This document shows, piece after piece, positions 37,059-44,599 of a stretch of 64,000 nt of DNA. The translations under genes and the position numbers were made by a program. The notes under the pieces were generated by a model, which ran no database searches, was not told where the DNA came from, and saw nothing but the letters and a program-made list of their open reading frames with translations. The stretch is taken from the NCBI GenBank assembly GCA_017306415.1, contig JAFKIL010000001.1, forward strand, positions 1-64,000, given 5' to 3'. Source of the stretch: Microbacterium sp. (GTDB lineage Bacteria > Actinomycetota > Actinomycetes > Actinomycetales > Microbacteriaceae). The stretch's first letter is position 1. Each line of letters starts with the position of its first letter.

Positions 37059-37206
37059 GGGTTCCCGGCTCGGAGCCCGACAGGCACTTTGACTTTGGGC
37101 TATCGCAGCCTGACTTGGATCCCTGGAGTGCGTGGCCTCGGTTGGTGTGGCCCGTCTGTGCGACTCGTGAGTCTAGGGCCGAACTAGCCGCGCCTGAAGC
37201 CGCAGC

Positions 37207-37212
37207 TACGCT
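37207..37212 (+). promoter_or_regulatory. -10 box TACGCT, leaderless start
   Basis: TACGCT ends 6 nt before the ATG at 37219. Confidence 0.5.
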
Positions 37213-37218
37213 GAGGTC

Positions 37219-37992
37219 ATGACAGCCAGCCAGCCCGCCAGGAGCCAGGTGAAGGGTGCTCACATGGTGTCCAGCGGGTACATCAGCGCGTGGGCCGACA
37301 CGAACAACGTCATCGCTGTGCTCGATCTGGAGGAGGGGATCGGGTATCACAAGTCCTACAAGAAGGCGACGGTGGTGAACTACGTCTACGAGCCCGCCCT
37401 GCTCAACTACGACCTTGAGGGGGAGTACGCGCGTATCGAGGGTGCAGGCATCCGCGTGATCCGCATGCTGCGGGACGGGCTCGAGTTGACCGTCCAAGAG
37501 CGGACGCAGCTGATCGAGTTCCTTGAGATGCATCGCTATCGGGGGCGGTATGCCGATCGCGCGGAGGTATGGGTTCCCGGCGTGGCGATGATGTCCGACG
37601 GCGCAGCCAAGGACATCGAGCTCCGGTTGGGCGACATGACGCTGCTCACGCGCGATCGGGAGCCGGGCCCGAAGCTCACCGAGCTGGGCCTGGAGGAGCG
37701 GGAGTGGACTGTGTGGGAGGTCGACGACATCCCAACCGGCGACGGCGCGGTCATGCTCTGGGGGTCCAGCGCCGCGACTGGCGCCGACTGCGTCTCGGTC
37801 GTGACCTTTCCGCTGTCGCCGACGCAGTTGCTCTTGATCGGCGACGAGCTGCCAGAGGGTGTGCCCTTCAAGATGCGGCTCGCGATGAACTGCCGGCGCT
37901 GGATCGTCGGCAAGAAGGGCACGCTGAACTTCAAGCAGGCCGCCGTCATCGCCGCTGAGCGCGCTAAAGAGCGGGCCGAAGGGCCTGCATGA
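37219..37992 (+). CDS. DUF4238-like protein
   Basis: Encodes 257 aa, with a TACGCT box 6 nt before the ATG and no Shine-Dalgarno. The middle resembles DUF4238: ISAWADTNNVIAVLDLEEG, KKATVVNYVYEPALLNYDLE (corresponding to the region around the first domain strands), LELTVQERTQLIEFLEMHRYR. The typical N-terminal HYVPQ-type motif is not seen, so the match is partial. The family function is unknown, but such genes recur in mobile and defence islands. The C-terminal region ends in a basic, Lys/Arg-rich tail. Confidence 0.65.
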   Translation: MTASQPARSQVKGAHMVSSGYISAWADTNNVIAVLDLEEGIGYHKSYKKATVVNYVYEPALLNYDLEGEYARIEGAGIRVIRMLRDGLELTVQERTQLIEFLEMHRYRGRYADRAEVWVPGVAMMSDGAAKDIELRLGDMTLLTRDREPGPKLTELGLEEREWTVWEVDDIPTGDGAVMLWGSSAATGADCVSVVTFPLSPTQLLLIGDELPEGVPFKMRLAMNCRRWIVGKKGTLNFKQAAVIAAERAKERAEGPA

Positions 37993-38140
37993 CGACGCAC
38001 CGTTGAGGGCGCTTCGGGGGCGCTTGGGAGAGGCTTGGCCTTCGTGCGGGGAGGCATCGACGAGATGCTCGCTGAAGCTTTGCAGCTGGCCAGGAGGCGG
38101 TGCCGAGTCGAAAGGGCGCCGCGGGACCGGTCCATCCCGC

Positions 38141-38146
38141 TACCTT
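38141..38146 (+). promoter_or_regulatory. -10 box TACCTT, leaderless start
   Basis: TACCTT ends 6 nt before the GTG at 38153. Confidence 0.45.
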
Positions 38147-38152
38147 GAGCAG

Positions 38153-39292
38153 GTGGCCTCAACCCTGTCGTGGGATGATCTCACCAGCGGGCCGTTCCGG
38201 ATTCATGCCGTGACTGCTCTCAACAGCAGCATCCTTCGTCAGGGAGGCTCGTTGTACGGCGTCCGCTCTGAAGAGTTCTATCACTGGATTCGGTCAATGC
38301 ACTCGTCACTCGTTGCCGAACTCGCGGCGGTGGGAGTGAACTACGACGACATTGCGCGTGCGCTGGTGCCTCATCCCGGGAGGCGTGAGATTGCGCTGCT
38401 GTTCGACTGGGGCGTGGAGTCCCGAGCTTCGGGCGGGTTCTATGGTCATCACCTCGCCGAGGTGTGGATCCCCGCGTTGCCGCGCCCGGCACGCAACAGC
38501 GGTCTCAATGCGATCCTGCACGGAGACCTCTTGGAGGGCCGCGGATCGACGCTGAGGGCTGCGCTGTTGGAGCGGGGCGAGCTCGTCAACCCGAACTATC
38601 TGAACGCAGACCAGATCTATGTCGTTTATGTGTCGAACCTGTCGCGCGCTCAGGCAGAAACACTGATTGCTGATGTGCGGACCGACCCCGCCTACGTAGG
38701 ACACGCCGACTGCACCACCCACAGCGCGCTCAAAGAGCATATGGCACTTTCATTGCCGCAACTCGGGCTGAGAGTCGGATCGGTGGTCCTGGATGGCGTA
38801 TACGACGATGTCCCCAATCCGCTCGGCTATCCGTTCGAGGCCGCGGGATTCACAACGGTCGGAGTGACATCGGAGCTTTACCTCCCGTTTCTCACCTTCC
38901 GCATCAACACGCGGCTCACGGGCCGCAACTTCTCCGACAGCGAACTCGCGTTCGGGGCGCTGGATCCGAATGCAGGCGCGGTAGAGAGTCCGAATGTCTG
39001 GATGACCGCTTCCCGGTTCGAATACCTTCACTCCGGACAGCGCCGTGGCGCACTCGCACTGGCCGAACTGGTGCATCTTGAGCGCGAGGCGCTAGAGGTG
39101 ACTCTCACCGGGCTCAGCGCTGAGGGGCACATGTACAACCTGCGGTACGAGCGTCACGCCAACACGGGTGACGAAGTGCTCATGTACAACTCGCTGGTCG
39201 AGATCGACACGACGACGGGGACTCGTCTCCACATTCTCGCGCTGAAGTACGACCCCGAGACTCGCGCCTCTGAGTTGGTCACGTTCATATGA
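38153..39292 (+). CDS. Hypothetical cargo protein
   Basis: Encodes 379 aa from the GTG at 38153; the frame is open upstream but the TACCTT box and loss of coding character support this start. The product is a soluble, mixed alpha/beta protein with no signal peptide or TM segment. Segments such as ALLFDWGVESRASGGFYGHH and LNADQIYVVYVSNLSRAQAE have conserved-looking aromatic residues. No domain is recognised. Last of the plus-strand cargo run. Confidence 0.65.
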   Translation: MASTLSWDDLTSGPFRIHAVTALNSSILRQGGSLYGVRSEEFYHWIRSMHSSLVAELAAVGVNYDDIARALVPHPGRREIALLFDWGVESRASGGFYGHHLAEVWIPALPRPARNSGLNAILHGDLLEGRGSTLRAALLERGELVNPNYLNADQIYVVYVSNLSRAQAETLIADVRTDPAYVGHADCTTHSALKEHMALSLPQLGLRVGSVVLDGVYDDVPNPLGYPFEAAGFTTVGVTSELYLPFLTFRINTRLTGRNFSDSELAFGALDPNAGAVESPNVWMTASRFEYLHSGQRRGALALAELVHLEREALEVTLTGLSAEGHMYNLRYERHANTGDEVLMYNSLVEIDTTTGTRLHILALKYDPETRASELVTFI

Positions 39293-39376
39293 GGTCCGTC
39301 GGTCGTAAGCCGGCTGACACTCCGCTTGGTGTGAATGCTGCTCAACCTCCGTGTCACGACATGGGCTTAGCTGAGG

Positions 39377-40243
39377 TCAGAACGACGCGGCCCGGATGAC
39401 GTCGATGAGGCTGCCGGGAATGGGGGAGCCGGTGATGACCCCCAGGGGCGGAAGTGTGCCGTCGAGGCGGAGCCCGTCCTCGAGCACGACCGTGTTTGGT
39501 CGACGCCAGTTGATGGCGTTGAACGGCAAGAGCGGGAGATCGGCGAGATCGCCTTCGGGAGTGTTGTGGAGGAGCTCCCAAGCTGCGCCCTCAGCGACCA
39601 GGGGATGATCGATTGCCCATCCGGGATGGTAGACGAGCGTCAAACAGATGCCTTCGAGCGTGATCATGGTCATCGGAAACGGTGTGGTGCTGCCGTCGTC
39701 GAGTTGAACCACCTTGGGAAGCAGGACGCGTGCGGTCGGGGTCCCCTTTTCTCGCTCGGCGCGAAACGCCCACAGCGAGAGGTCTGGCGGTGGGGGAGTG
39801 CCGTCGATGAGCCACGAGAAGTGTTCCGTCTCCCAGTCTCCGATGATCCGGTGCTTGTTAATCTTGGGGTGTTGGTGCATAGCGAGTGGATGGGTAGCGA
39901 GGAGAAGGATCTTCGCGAACCACAGCCCCACGGCGGCCCATTCGCGCGCCTCTGCATCTCCGACCCAGGAGTTCGGCGCCAACCGCCGGACGATCTCCTT
40001 CGCCGGCTTCTCGAAGCGGGTATCGAGCGTCGCATTACAACTCCGACAAGCCGGTACGAGCAAGCGTTGGCGCTCGGCGAAATGTAGAGGCTCGTCATCA
40101 CGGTTGAGCAGAGCCTCACCGTTGGATGACCACCCGAAGGACGGCGCCCCGGCGGCGTCGGCGTCCTTGAGGAACCACGCCGGCCAAACATGCTCTCCCT
40201 TGCCCACAGCGGGCCTGATCCCGCAGATAACGCAGTTCACCAT
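39377..40243 (-). CDS. HNH-like zinc protein (CxxC...EHVWP...CxxCN)
   Basis: Encodes 288 aa from the ATG at 40243. The N terminus MVNCVICGIRP (C4, C7), EHVWPAWF (E17, H18) and LLVPACRSCN (C66, C69, N70) form the zinc and active-site pattern of an HNH-endonuclease subgroup often found on mobile elements. The rest is a helical/beta domain without known motif. A TAGGTT box 6 nt before the ATG suggests a leaderless transcript. It is the last gene before the right junction. Nuclease activity is inferred only. Confidence 0.75.
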   Translation of the reverse strand: MVNCVICGIRPAVGKGEHVWPAWFLKDADAAGAPSFGWSSNGEALLNRDDEPLHFAERQRLLVPACRSCNATLDTRFEKPAKEIVRRLAPNSWVGDAEAREWAAVGLWFAKILLLATHPLAMHQHPKINKHRIIGDWETEHFSWLIDGTPPPPDLSLWAFRAEREKGTPTARVLLPKVVQLDDGSTTPFPMTMITLEGICLTLVYHPGWAIDHPLVAEGAAWELLHNTPEGDLADLPLLPFNAINWRRPNTVVLEDGLRLDGTLPPLGVITGSPIPGSLIDVIRAASF

Positions 40244-40249
40244 GCGGAG

Positions 40250-40255
40250 AACCTA
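40250..40255 (-). promoter_or_regulatory. -10 box TAGGTT, leaderless start
   Basis: On the minus strand TAGGTT ends 6 nt before the ATG at 40243. Confidence 0.45.
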
Positions 40256-40652
40256 GCGTGTCCACCGCGGGCCGCGAGCGGCTTGGGCGAAGCACAGACC
40301 GGCTGATGATGTGGCCCGGCGCGGTCGTGTGTCATAAGCGACAATCGTTGTCGAGGCTAGTGCCTGCGAGGATCGCAAACGCAATGAAATACCTGGTCGG
40401 GGCTGTTTTCATCGATGAGAAATATAGGGGGTATCGCAGCGAACACGACGCTGCTGGCGCCGCCGCGTACCTTGGTTGTGTGAGCGGGCAAGCTGCGCCT
40501 TCGGGTTGTTGACTCGAGCCCGGCGTGCCCGCCAAGCGCCGGGACCTGCTCGGGACCTAATGCATGCAATTCATGAAAGTCATGACGTGAAGTGGCGCCG
40601 TCTGAGGGGCAGAGATGCCCGGAAAATCAGGGATTCGGGTCGAACCGGGTAC
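40256..40652. other. Right end of the island, no gene
   Basis: About 400 bp with no credible ORF. It contains the second copy of the TAGGGGG/CAGCGAA motif (40421-40446) and leads into the right junction. Integrase arm sites would be expected here or at the left end. Confidence 0.4.
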
Positions 40653-40694
40653 CTGGGGGTCAAGGGGTCGCAGGTTCAAATCCTGTCATCCCGA
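40653..40694 (+). pseudogene. 3' part of the native tRNA-Pro
   Basis: Begins with the loop CTGGGGG shared with the left junction, then TCAAG (complement of CTTGA at the left fragment), GGGTC, the T arm GCAGG-TTCAAAT-CCTGT and the acceptor CATCCCG with discriminator A. It lacks its 5' half. Its own terminator hairpin follows at once, confirming this is the original chromosomal end of the gene. Confidence 0.85.
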
Positions 40695-40699
40695 CGGAA

Positions 40700-40735
40700 A
40701 AGCCCTGGTGGGGGGTAACTCTCTCACCGGGGCTT
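40700..40735 (+). terminator. Terminator of the native tRNA-Pro gene
   Basis: AAGCCCTGGTG (40700-40710) pairs with CACCGGGGCTT (40725-40735), 11 bp with one G-T pair, 14-nt loop. It follows the tRNA 3' end by 5 nt. Confidence 0.7.
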
Positions 40736-40811
40736 CGTCGTTCGTTGGCTGCCGTCCCCGGAGTCCCTGCTCAACCCCGATCGCCGGGACGACCCTGCCG
40801 AGCCACGGCGG

Positions 40812-40817
40812 TAGTCT
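40812..40817 (+). promoter_or_regulatory. -10 box TAGTCT, leaderless start
   Basis: TAGTCT ends 6 nt before the GTG at 40824. Confidence 0.5.
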
Positions 40818-40823
40818 CTCGAG

Positions 40824-42104
40824 GTGACCCCTTCGAAGAAGCCTCGCGTCGGAGCCGTGATCCCCGCCCTCTCTCGGACGCCGGCGAGGATCCGCTGGAT
40901 CACGACGGCCCTCTCTCCGCTTCTCGCGGTGGCGTTGCTTGCCTCATGCACGGCGAGCCCGCACGAGCCGGCCCGCACCCCGCTCTCGCCGTCGGACCCG
41001 GCGGTGACCCGGATCGTGCGCGAGGCGATGGCTGATCACAACCTTCGTGCTGTGATCGTCGAAGTCACCAAGGATGGTAGGACCCTCGCCCGAGAGGCGT
41101 TCGGGGAGTCAGTGACCGGCGTGCCCGCGACCCCCGACATGCACTTCCGGAACGGGGCCGTCGCGTTCGCGTACATCGGGACGCTCCTCATGGAGTACGT
41201 GGACGAGCGCAAGGTCGAGCTCGACGACACCATCGATCGCTGGGAGCCCGCGCTGCCCGACGCAAGCCGGGTGACGCTGAGGATGCTCGCCGACCAGACA
41301 TCGGGCTACCCCGACTACGAGACCGACCCCACGTGGACCGCGTCCTTCAACGCCGACCCGCTCCACATGTTCACCTATCAGGAGAGGCTCGCCTCGGCGT
41401 TCGCGCGGCCCGCCCAGTTCGCGCCCGGCACCAACTGGAGCTACTCCCACACCAACTTCATGATCCTCGGTGACATTCTCGCCAAGATCGGCGGAGCTCC
41501 GCTGGAGACCCTCCTGAAGCGGAAGGTCCTGGAGCCGATGGGGTTGCGCAGCACGGTCGCGAACGAGGGATCGGACATCCCGGCGCCGGTCCTGCACACC
41601 TTCAGCTCCGAGCGCCGCGGTGCGCTGGGCATCCCCGCCGACGTCCCCTTCACGGAGGAGGCGACATTCTGGAACTCGCAGTGGGGTACTCCGATGGGTG
41701 CCAACCAGACGACGACAATCGACGACCTCACGACCACGGCCATCAAAGTCGGCACGGGGGCGTTGCTGTCGCGGTCCAGCTATCACGCCATGACCGACGC
41801 GAGCCTCATCGGATTCGGCGAACGGGGGCCATCGTGCGCGCCGAGCTGCTTCCCGCAGACGGTGCGCTACAACTACGGCCTGGGCGTCGTCCGGTCAGGT
41901 GACTGGATCCTCCAGAACCCCTCCCTGAGCGGGCTGAGCGCCACAGAGGCCTACCTCCCATCGGAGAAGCTCTCGATCGCTGTGGTCATCACTTTCAAGC
42001 CCGCAGCATTCGACGCCGACGGCAACTATCAGGCGTATCAGAGCACGCAGCTGTTCCAGCAACTCGGCGCGCACTTCGCTCCCGACGACGCGCCCCCGAC
42101 ATAG
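40824..42104 (+). CDS. Lipoprotein of the beta-lactamase/serine-hydrolase fold, catalytic SxxK lost
   Basis: Encodes 426 aa from a GTG with a TAGTCT box upstream. An N-terminal signal peptide ends in a lipobox (LLASC, C42), so it is a surface lipoprotein. The fold is that of class C beta-lactamases/DD-peptidases: LADQTSGYPDY, and WSYSHTNFMILGDIL (Y of the YxN motif, which reads YSH). The SxxK motif that should occur in DMHFRNGAVAFAYIGT is replaced by A112-V-A-F115, so both the nucleophile and the Lys are missing. Catalysis of the usual kind is unlikely; a binding or sensing role is possible. Confidence 0.82.
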   Translation: MTPSKKPRVGAVIPALSRTPARIRWITTALSPLLAVALLASCTASPHEPARTPLSPSDPAVTRIVREAMADHNLRAVIVEVTKDGRTLAREAFGESVTGVPATPDMHFRNGAVAFAYIGTLLMEYVDERKVELDDTIDRWEPALPDASRVTLRMLADQTSGYPDYETDPTWTASFNADPLHMFTYQERLASAFARPAQFAPGTNWSYSHTNFMILGDILAKIGGAPLETLLKRKVLEPMGLRSTVANEGSDIPAPVLHTFSSERRGALGIPADVPFTEEATFWNSQWGTPMGANQTTTIDDLTTTAIKVGTGALLSRSSYHAMTDASLIGFGERGPSCAPSCFPQTVRYNYGLGVVRSGDWILQNPSLSGLSATEAYLPSEKLSIAVVITFKPAAFDADGNYQAYQSTQLFQQLGAHFAPDDAPPT

Positions 42105-42163
42105 AGGGGGATCTCCCGTGATGGTGGCGACCTAGGTCTATCGTCGCCGTGCCGCCGGATTCA

Positions 42164-42169
42164 TAGCGT
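42164..42169 (+). promoter_or_regulatory. -10 box TAGCGT, leaderless start
   Basis: TAGCGT ends 7 nt before the ATG at 42177. The intervening GGAGGT is too close to the ATG to work as a Shine-Dalgarno. Confidence 0.45.
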
Positions 42170-42176
42170 TGGAGGT

Positions 42177-43904
42177 ATGAATACCCGATCCTTCACACGC
42201 CCGCGGCTGTGGGCGGCCGCGCTGGCGATGACCGTTGTCACAGGCGTCGGCGTCCTCGCTGCCGCTCCGGCCGCAACCGCCGACGAGGTCTGGCACAGGA
42301 CCGCGCACGCACAGGTGTCCTTCGGCCCCTACGTCGCGCTCGACTCGGTGCGCTACTCCGCGGACACCGTTGCCGCGCACCCGTCCGGCGGACTGGAATG
42401 GACCGTCACCACCTACGACTACACGTCGGGCGGCCCCGCGCACTATGTCGACATGACGGGCCGCATCGTCGACGGCGGCGCGCCCTCCGCGTACTGGACG
42501 AAGATGACGCTGGGCATCAAGGTCGCCGGAGGCGGCGTCTACACCAGCCTTCAGTGCGCGATCTATTCCGGTGACCCGGATGCCGGCGGCACGGCCCTCG
42601 ACCTCGATACGGCGTCTCCGTACACCTGCGCCTCCACAGACTGGACATACGATCCGAGTCACTCGTCCGACGTGCCTGTCCCGGGAACGCTCGAGTCGCT
42701 GGACTGGGCGACGGTCCAAGGCGTCGTCGAGCCCAAAGGCGACGTATCCCTCGGTGACGGGCGCATCGAATCGCGGAACCGATTGATCATCGACGGCGCG
42801 GCCGCATCGATCGCGCACGATTACCACACCGTCACGTCGGGGACGCCAGTGATATGGACCGCGTACAAGCGGAACGCGGAGGCCGAGGACACGGTCGGCG
42901 CAGACGCCACCTTCGCGTACCGGATCTACGACAGCGGCGCTCCCACGGGCTACTGGGTGCTCGGCGAAGCGATCAACGAACGCTCCATCGTCTTCAAGCA
43001 CACGGCGAGCTGTGTCGTCTACCAGGGTGATCCGCTCGCCGGTGGAGTCCCTGCGACCGTCACGCCCTACGTCTGCGACACGACGCCCGAGAACATCTCC
43101 GGAGCCGGGTACTGGCAGGTGACATTCGCGGTGCAGCGGGACGACATCGTCGACGTCGGCCCCGCCGAGGCTGCGAGGCTCATCCGAACCGACTGCGTTG
43201 CAGGGGAGTGCGTGTTCGTCCCCACCTCTTCCGCGCCGGTCTTCGGAGACGTCATCCACGGTGCGCCGCAGGCCAACCGAACCGGCACCGAGAAGTCGGA
43301 CTCGTACGAGTTCTCCATCAAGAAGGGAACGACCTCGTCATTCGAGACGACGGTGTCGACGGAGGCCGACTTCTTCGACATCTTCAAGTCGTCCGTCGAG
43401 ATGAAGTACGGTGTCGAGATCTCGGAACGGATCGATCAGACATATACCCACGAGCTCCCGGTCCCCAAGTACTCCGTCGCCTGGTTGGACCTCCGGCCCG
43501 GCTTCACCGAGTACACGGGTGACTACCTGATCCACTCGAACGGAGTCTGGTATCGCGCGTCGGGGATCACGTATACCGTCCCCATCAAGGACGGCGACGG
43601 CTCGTACGTGTCCGAGTGCGCGGGAATCAAGGGTCTCCCGTACGACCCCGCCGATTGCGCCGGCCATCCGCCTGTCGTCGATCCGGACGGAGGTTCCGCC
43701 GGTCTGGGCGGCGCTGCGCCGACCGGGGCGGCCACCCCGATCGCGGGCAGCGAGACCTCCGCCGCGCGGCTGGCCGAGACCGGGGGAACCGCGCCGGTCG
43801 GGCTCCTGTGGGGCGCGTTCTCTCTGCTGGGCCTCGGAAGTGTGCTGGTGACCGTGCCTCTCGTGGCGCGCCGGCGGTCCAGGCGGCCGGAGTCGGGCGT
43901 CTGA
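42177..43904 (+). CDS. Sortase-anchored surface protein with aerolysin-like beta region
   Basis: Encodes 575 aa. Signal peptide at residues 1-35 (LAMTVVTGVGVLAAAPAATA). Two long beta-rich domains follow; conserved Cys pairs (for example CVVYQGD..., YVCDTTPE) may form disulfides. Between about residues 365 and 440 there is an alternating-residue stretch SYEFSIKKGTTSSFETTVST and VEISERIDQTYTHELPVPKY, reminiscent of aerolysin/ETX-MTX2 pore-forming proteins. The C terminus has a sortase motif LAETGG (from residue 532), a TM segment and the basic tail RRRSRR, so it is attached to peptidoglycan. Pore formation is inference. It ends at a strong terminator. Confidence 0.85.
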   Translation: MNTRSFTRPRLWAAALAMTVVTGVGVLAAAPAATADEVWHRTAHAQVSFGPYVALDSVRYSADTVAAHPSGGLEWTVTTYDYTSGGPAHYVDMTGRIVDGGAPSAYWTKMTLGIKVAGGGVYTSLQCAIYSGDPDAGGTALDLDTASPYTCASTDWTYDPSHSSDVPVPGTLESLDWATVQGVVEPKGDVSLGDGRIESRNRLIIDGAAASIAHDYHTVTSGTPVIWTAYKRNAEAEDTVGADATFAYRIYDSGAPTGYWVLGEAINERSIVFKHTASCVVYQGDPLAGGVPATVTPYVCDTTPENISGAGYWQVTFAVQRDDIVDVGPAEAARLIRTDCVAGECVFVPTSSAPVFGDVIHGAPQANRTGTEKSDSYEFSIKKGTTSSFETTVSTEADFFDIFKSSVEMKYGVEISERIDQTYTHELPVPKYSVAWLDLRPGFTEYTGDYLIHSNGVWYRASGITYTVPIKDGDGSYVSECAGIKGLPYDPADCAGHPPVVDPDGGSAGLGGAAPTGAATPIAGSETSAARLAETGGTAPVGLLWGAFSLLGLGSVLVTVPLVARRRSRRPESGV

Positions 43905-43912
43905 AGCGGGCT

Positions 43913-43950
43913 GACGAGGAGCGACCACCCCAGGGTGGTCGCTCCTCGTC
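43913..43950. terminator. Bidirectional terminator, 18-bp perfect stem
   Basis: An inverted repeat of 18 bp on each side of a 2-nt centre lies between the convergent surface-protein and response-regulator genes. The response-regulator stop codon starts inside its right arm. Confidence 0.8.
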
Positions 43951-44599
43951 AATCGCGGTCCAGGAAGCGGATGACCGCCTGCACCCTCCGGTGGGCGTCG
44001 GAGTCGGCGGCGAGCCCGAGCGCATCGTAGATCCGTGACACGTGCTGCACCACCGCCTTCTCCGTCAGGAACAGCTTCGCGGCGATGCTGGAGTTGCTGC
44101 GGCCCTCCGCGACGAGGGCGAGGACCTCCTGCTGCCGCGGAGTCAGGGAACCCACAGCGCTCTCGGATCGGGCGGCCCTGCCGAGCATGACCTCGACGAC
44201 ATCGGGATCGAGGGCCGTGCCGCCGTCCACGACGCGATGCAGGTCGGCGAGGAAGGTGTCGACGTCGGCGATGCGCTGCTTGAGCAGATACCCCACCCGC
44301 CCGGCCCCGGCCGCGAGCAGCTCGCGTGCGTACCGCCGCTGCACGTGCTGCGAGAGCACGACCACAGCCGTCCCGGGGTGATCGCGACGGATCCGCAGCG
44401 CCGCCTGCAACCCCTCATCGGTATGCGTGGGAGGCATCCGGATGTCGGTGACGACCAGATCGGGATCGAACGCGGCCACGGCCTCGGTCAGGGCCCCGGC
44501 ATCGTCGACGGACGCCACCACCTCGTGGCGGGCGTCCTGGAGCAGGAGTTCGAGGCCCCGTCGGATGAGCGCCTCGTCCTCCGCGATCACGATACGCAT
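43949..44599 (-). CDS. NarL/FixJ-family response regulator
   Basis: Encodes 216 aa from the ATG at 44599 (MRIVIAEDEAL). The receiver domain has the acidic pocket (EDE), the phospho-Asp in VVTDIRMP and the conserved Lys in YLLKQRI. The C-terminal LuxR-type HTH reads LTPRQQEVLALVAEGRSNSS. Overlaps the histidine kinase gene by 13 nt, so the two are coupled. Regulates unknown targets. The nearby surface protein and lipoprotein are plausible but not shown. Confidence 0.9.
   Translation of the reverse strand: MRIVIAEDEALIRRGLELLLQDARHEVVASVDDAGALTEAVAAFDPDLVVTDIRMPPTHTDEGLQAALRIRRDHPGTAVVVLSQHVQRRYARELLAAGAGRVGYLLKQRIADVDTFLADLHRVVDGGTALDPDVVEVMLGRAARSESAVGSLTPRQQEVLALVAEGRSNSSIAAKLFLTEKAVVQHVSRIYDALGLAADSDAHRRVQAVIRFLDRD

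Larger units (their letters stand above)
24787..40652. mobile_element. Genomic island (integrative element) in tRNA-Pro
   Basis: A 15.9-kb segment bounded by the 7-bp direct repeat CTGGGGG (24780-24786 and 40653-40659), which is the anticodon loop of the target tRNA. It carries a tyrosine integrase next to the left end, a complete substitute tRNA-Pro, a decayed serine recombinase, an HTH replication-type protein, and cargo of toxin-antitoxin and candidate defence genes. Base composition is visibly lower in GC than the flanks, and intergenic gaps are longer. No conjugation genes are seen, so it is probably non-self-transmissible or mobilised by another element. Confidence 0.88.

Noticed and set aside
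40258-40512. An 84-codon plus-strand ORF at the right end of the island
   Set aside because: No start signal and no coding character; it spans the repeated motif at 40421.
24787-40652. Reading the island as a complete prophage or ICE
   Set aside because: No capsid, tail, terminase, relaxase or type IV secretion genes are seen. Only integrase and replication-type HTH genes remain.
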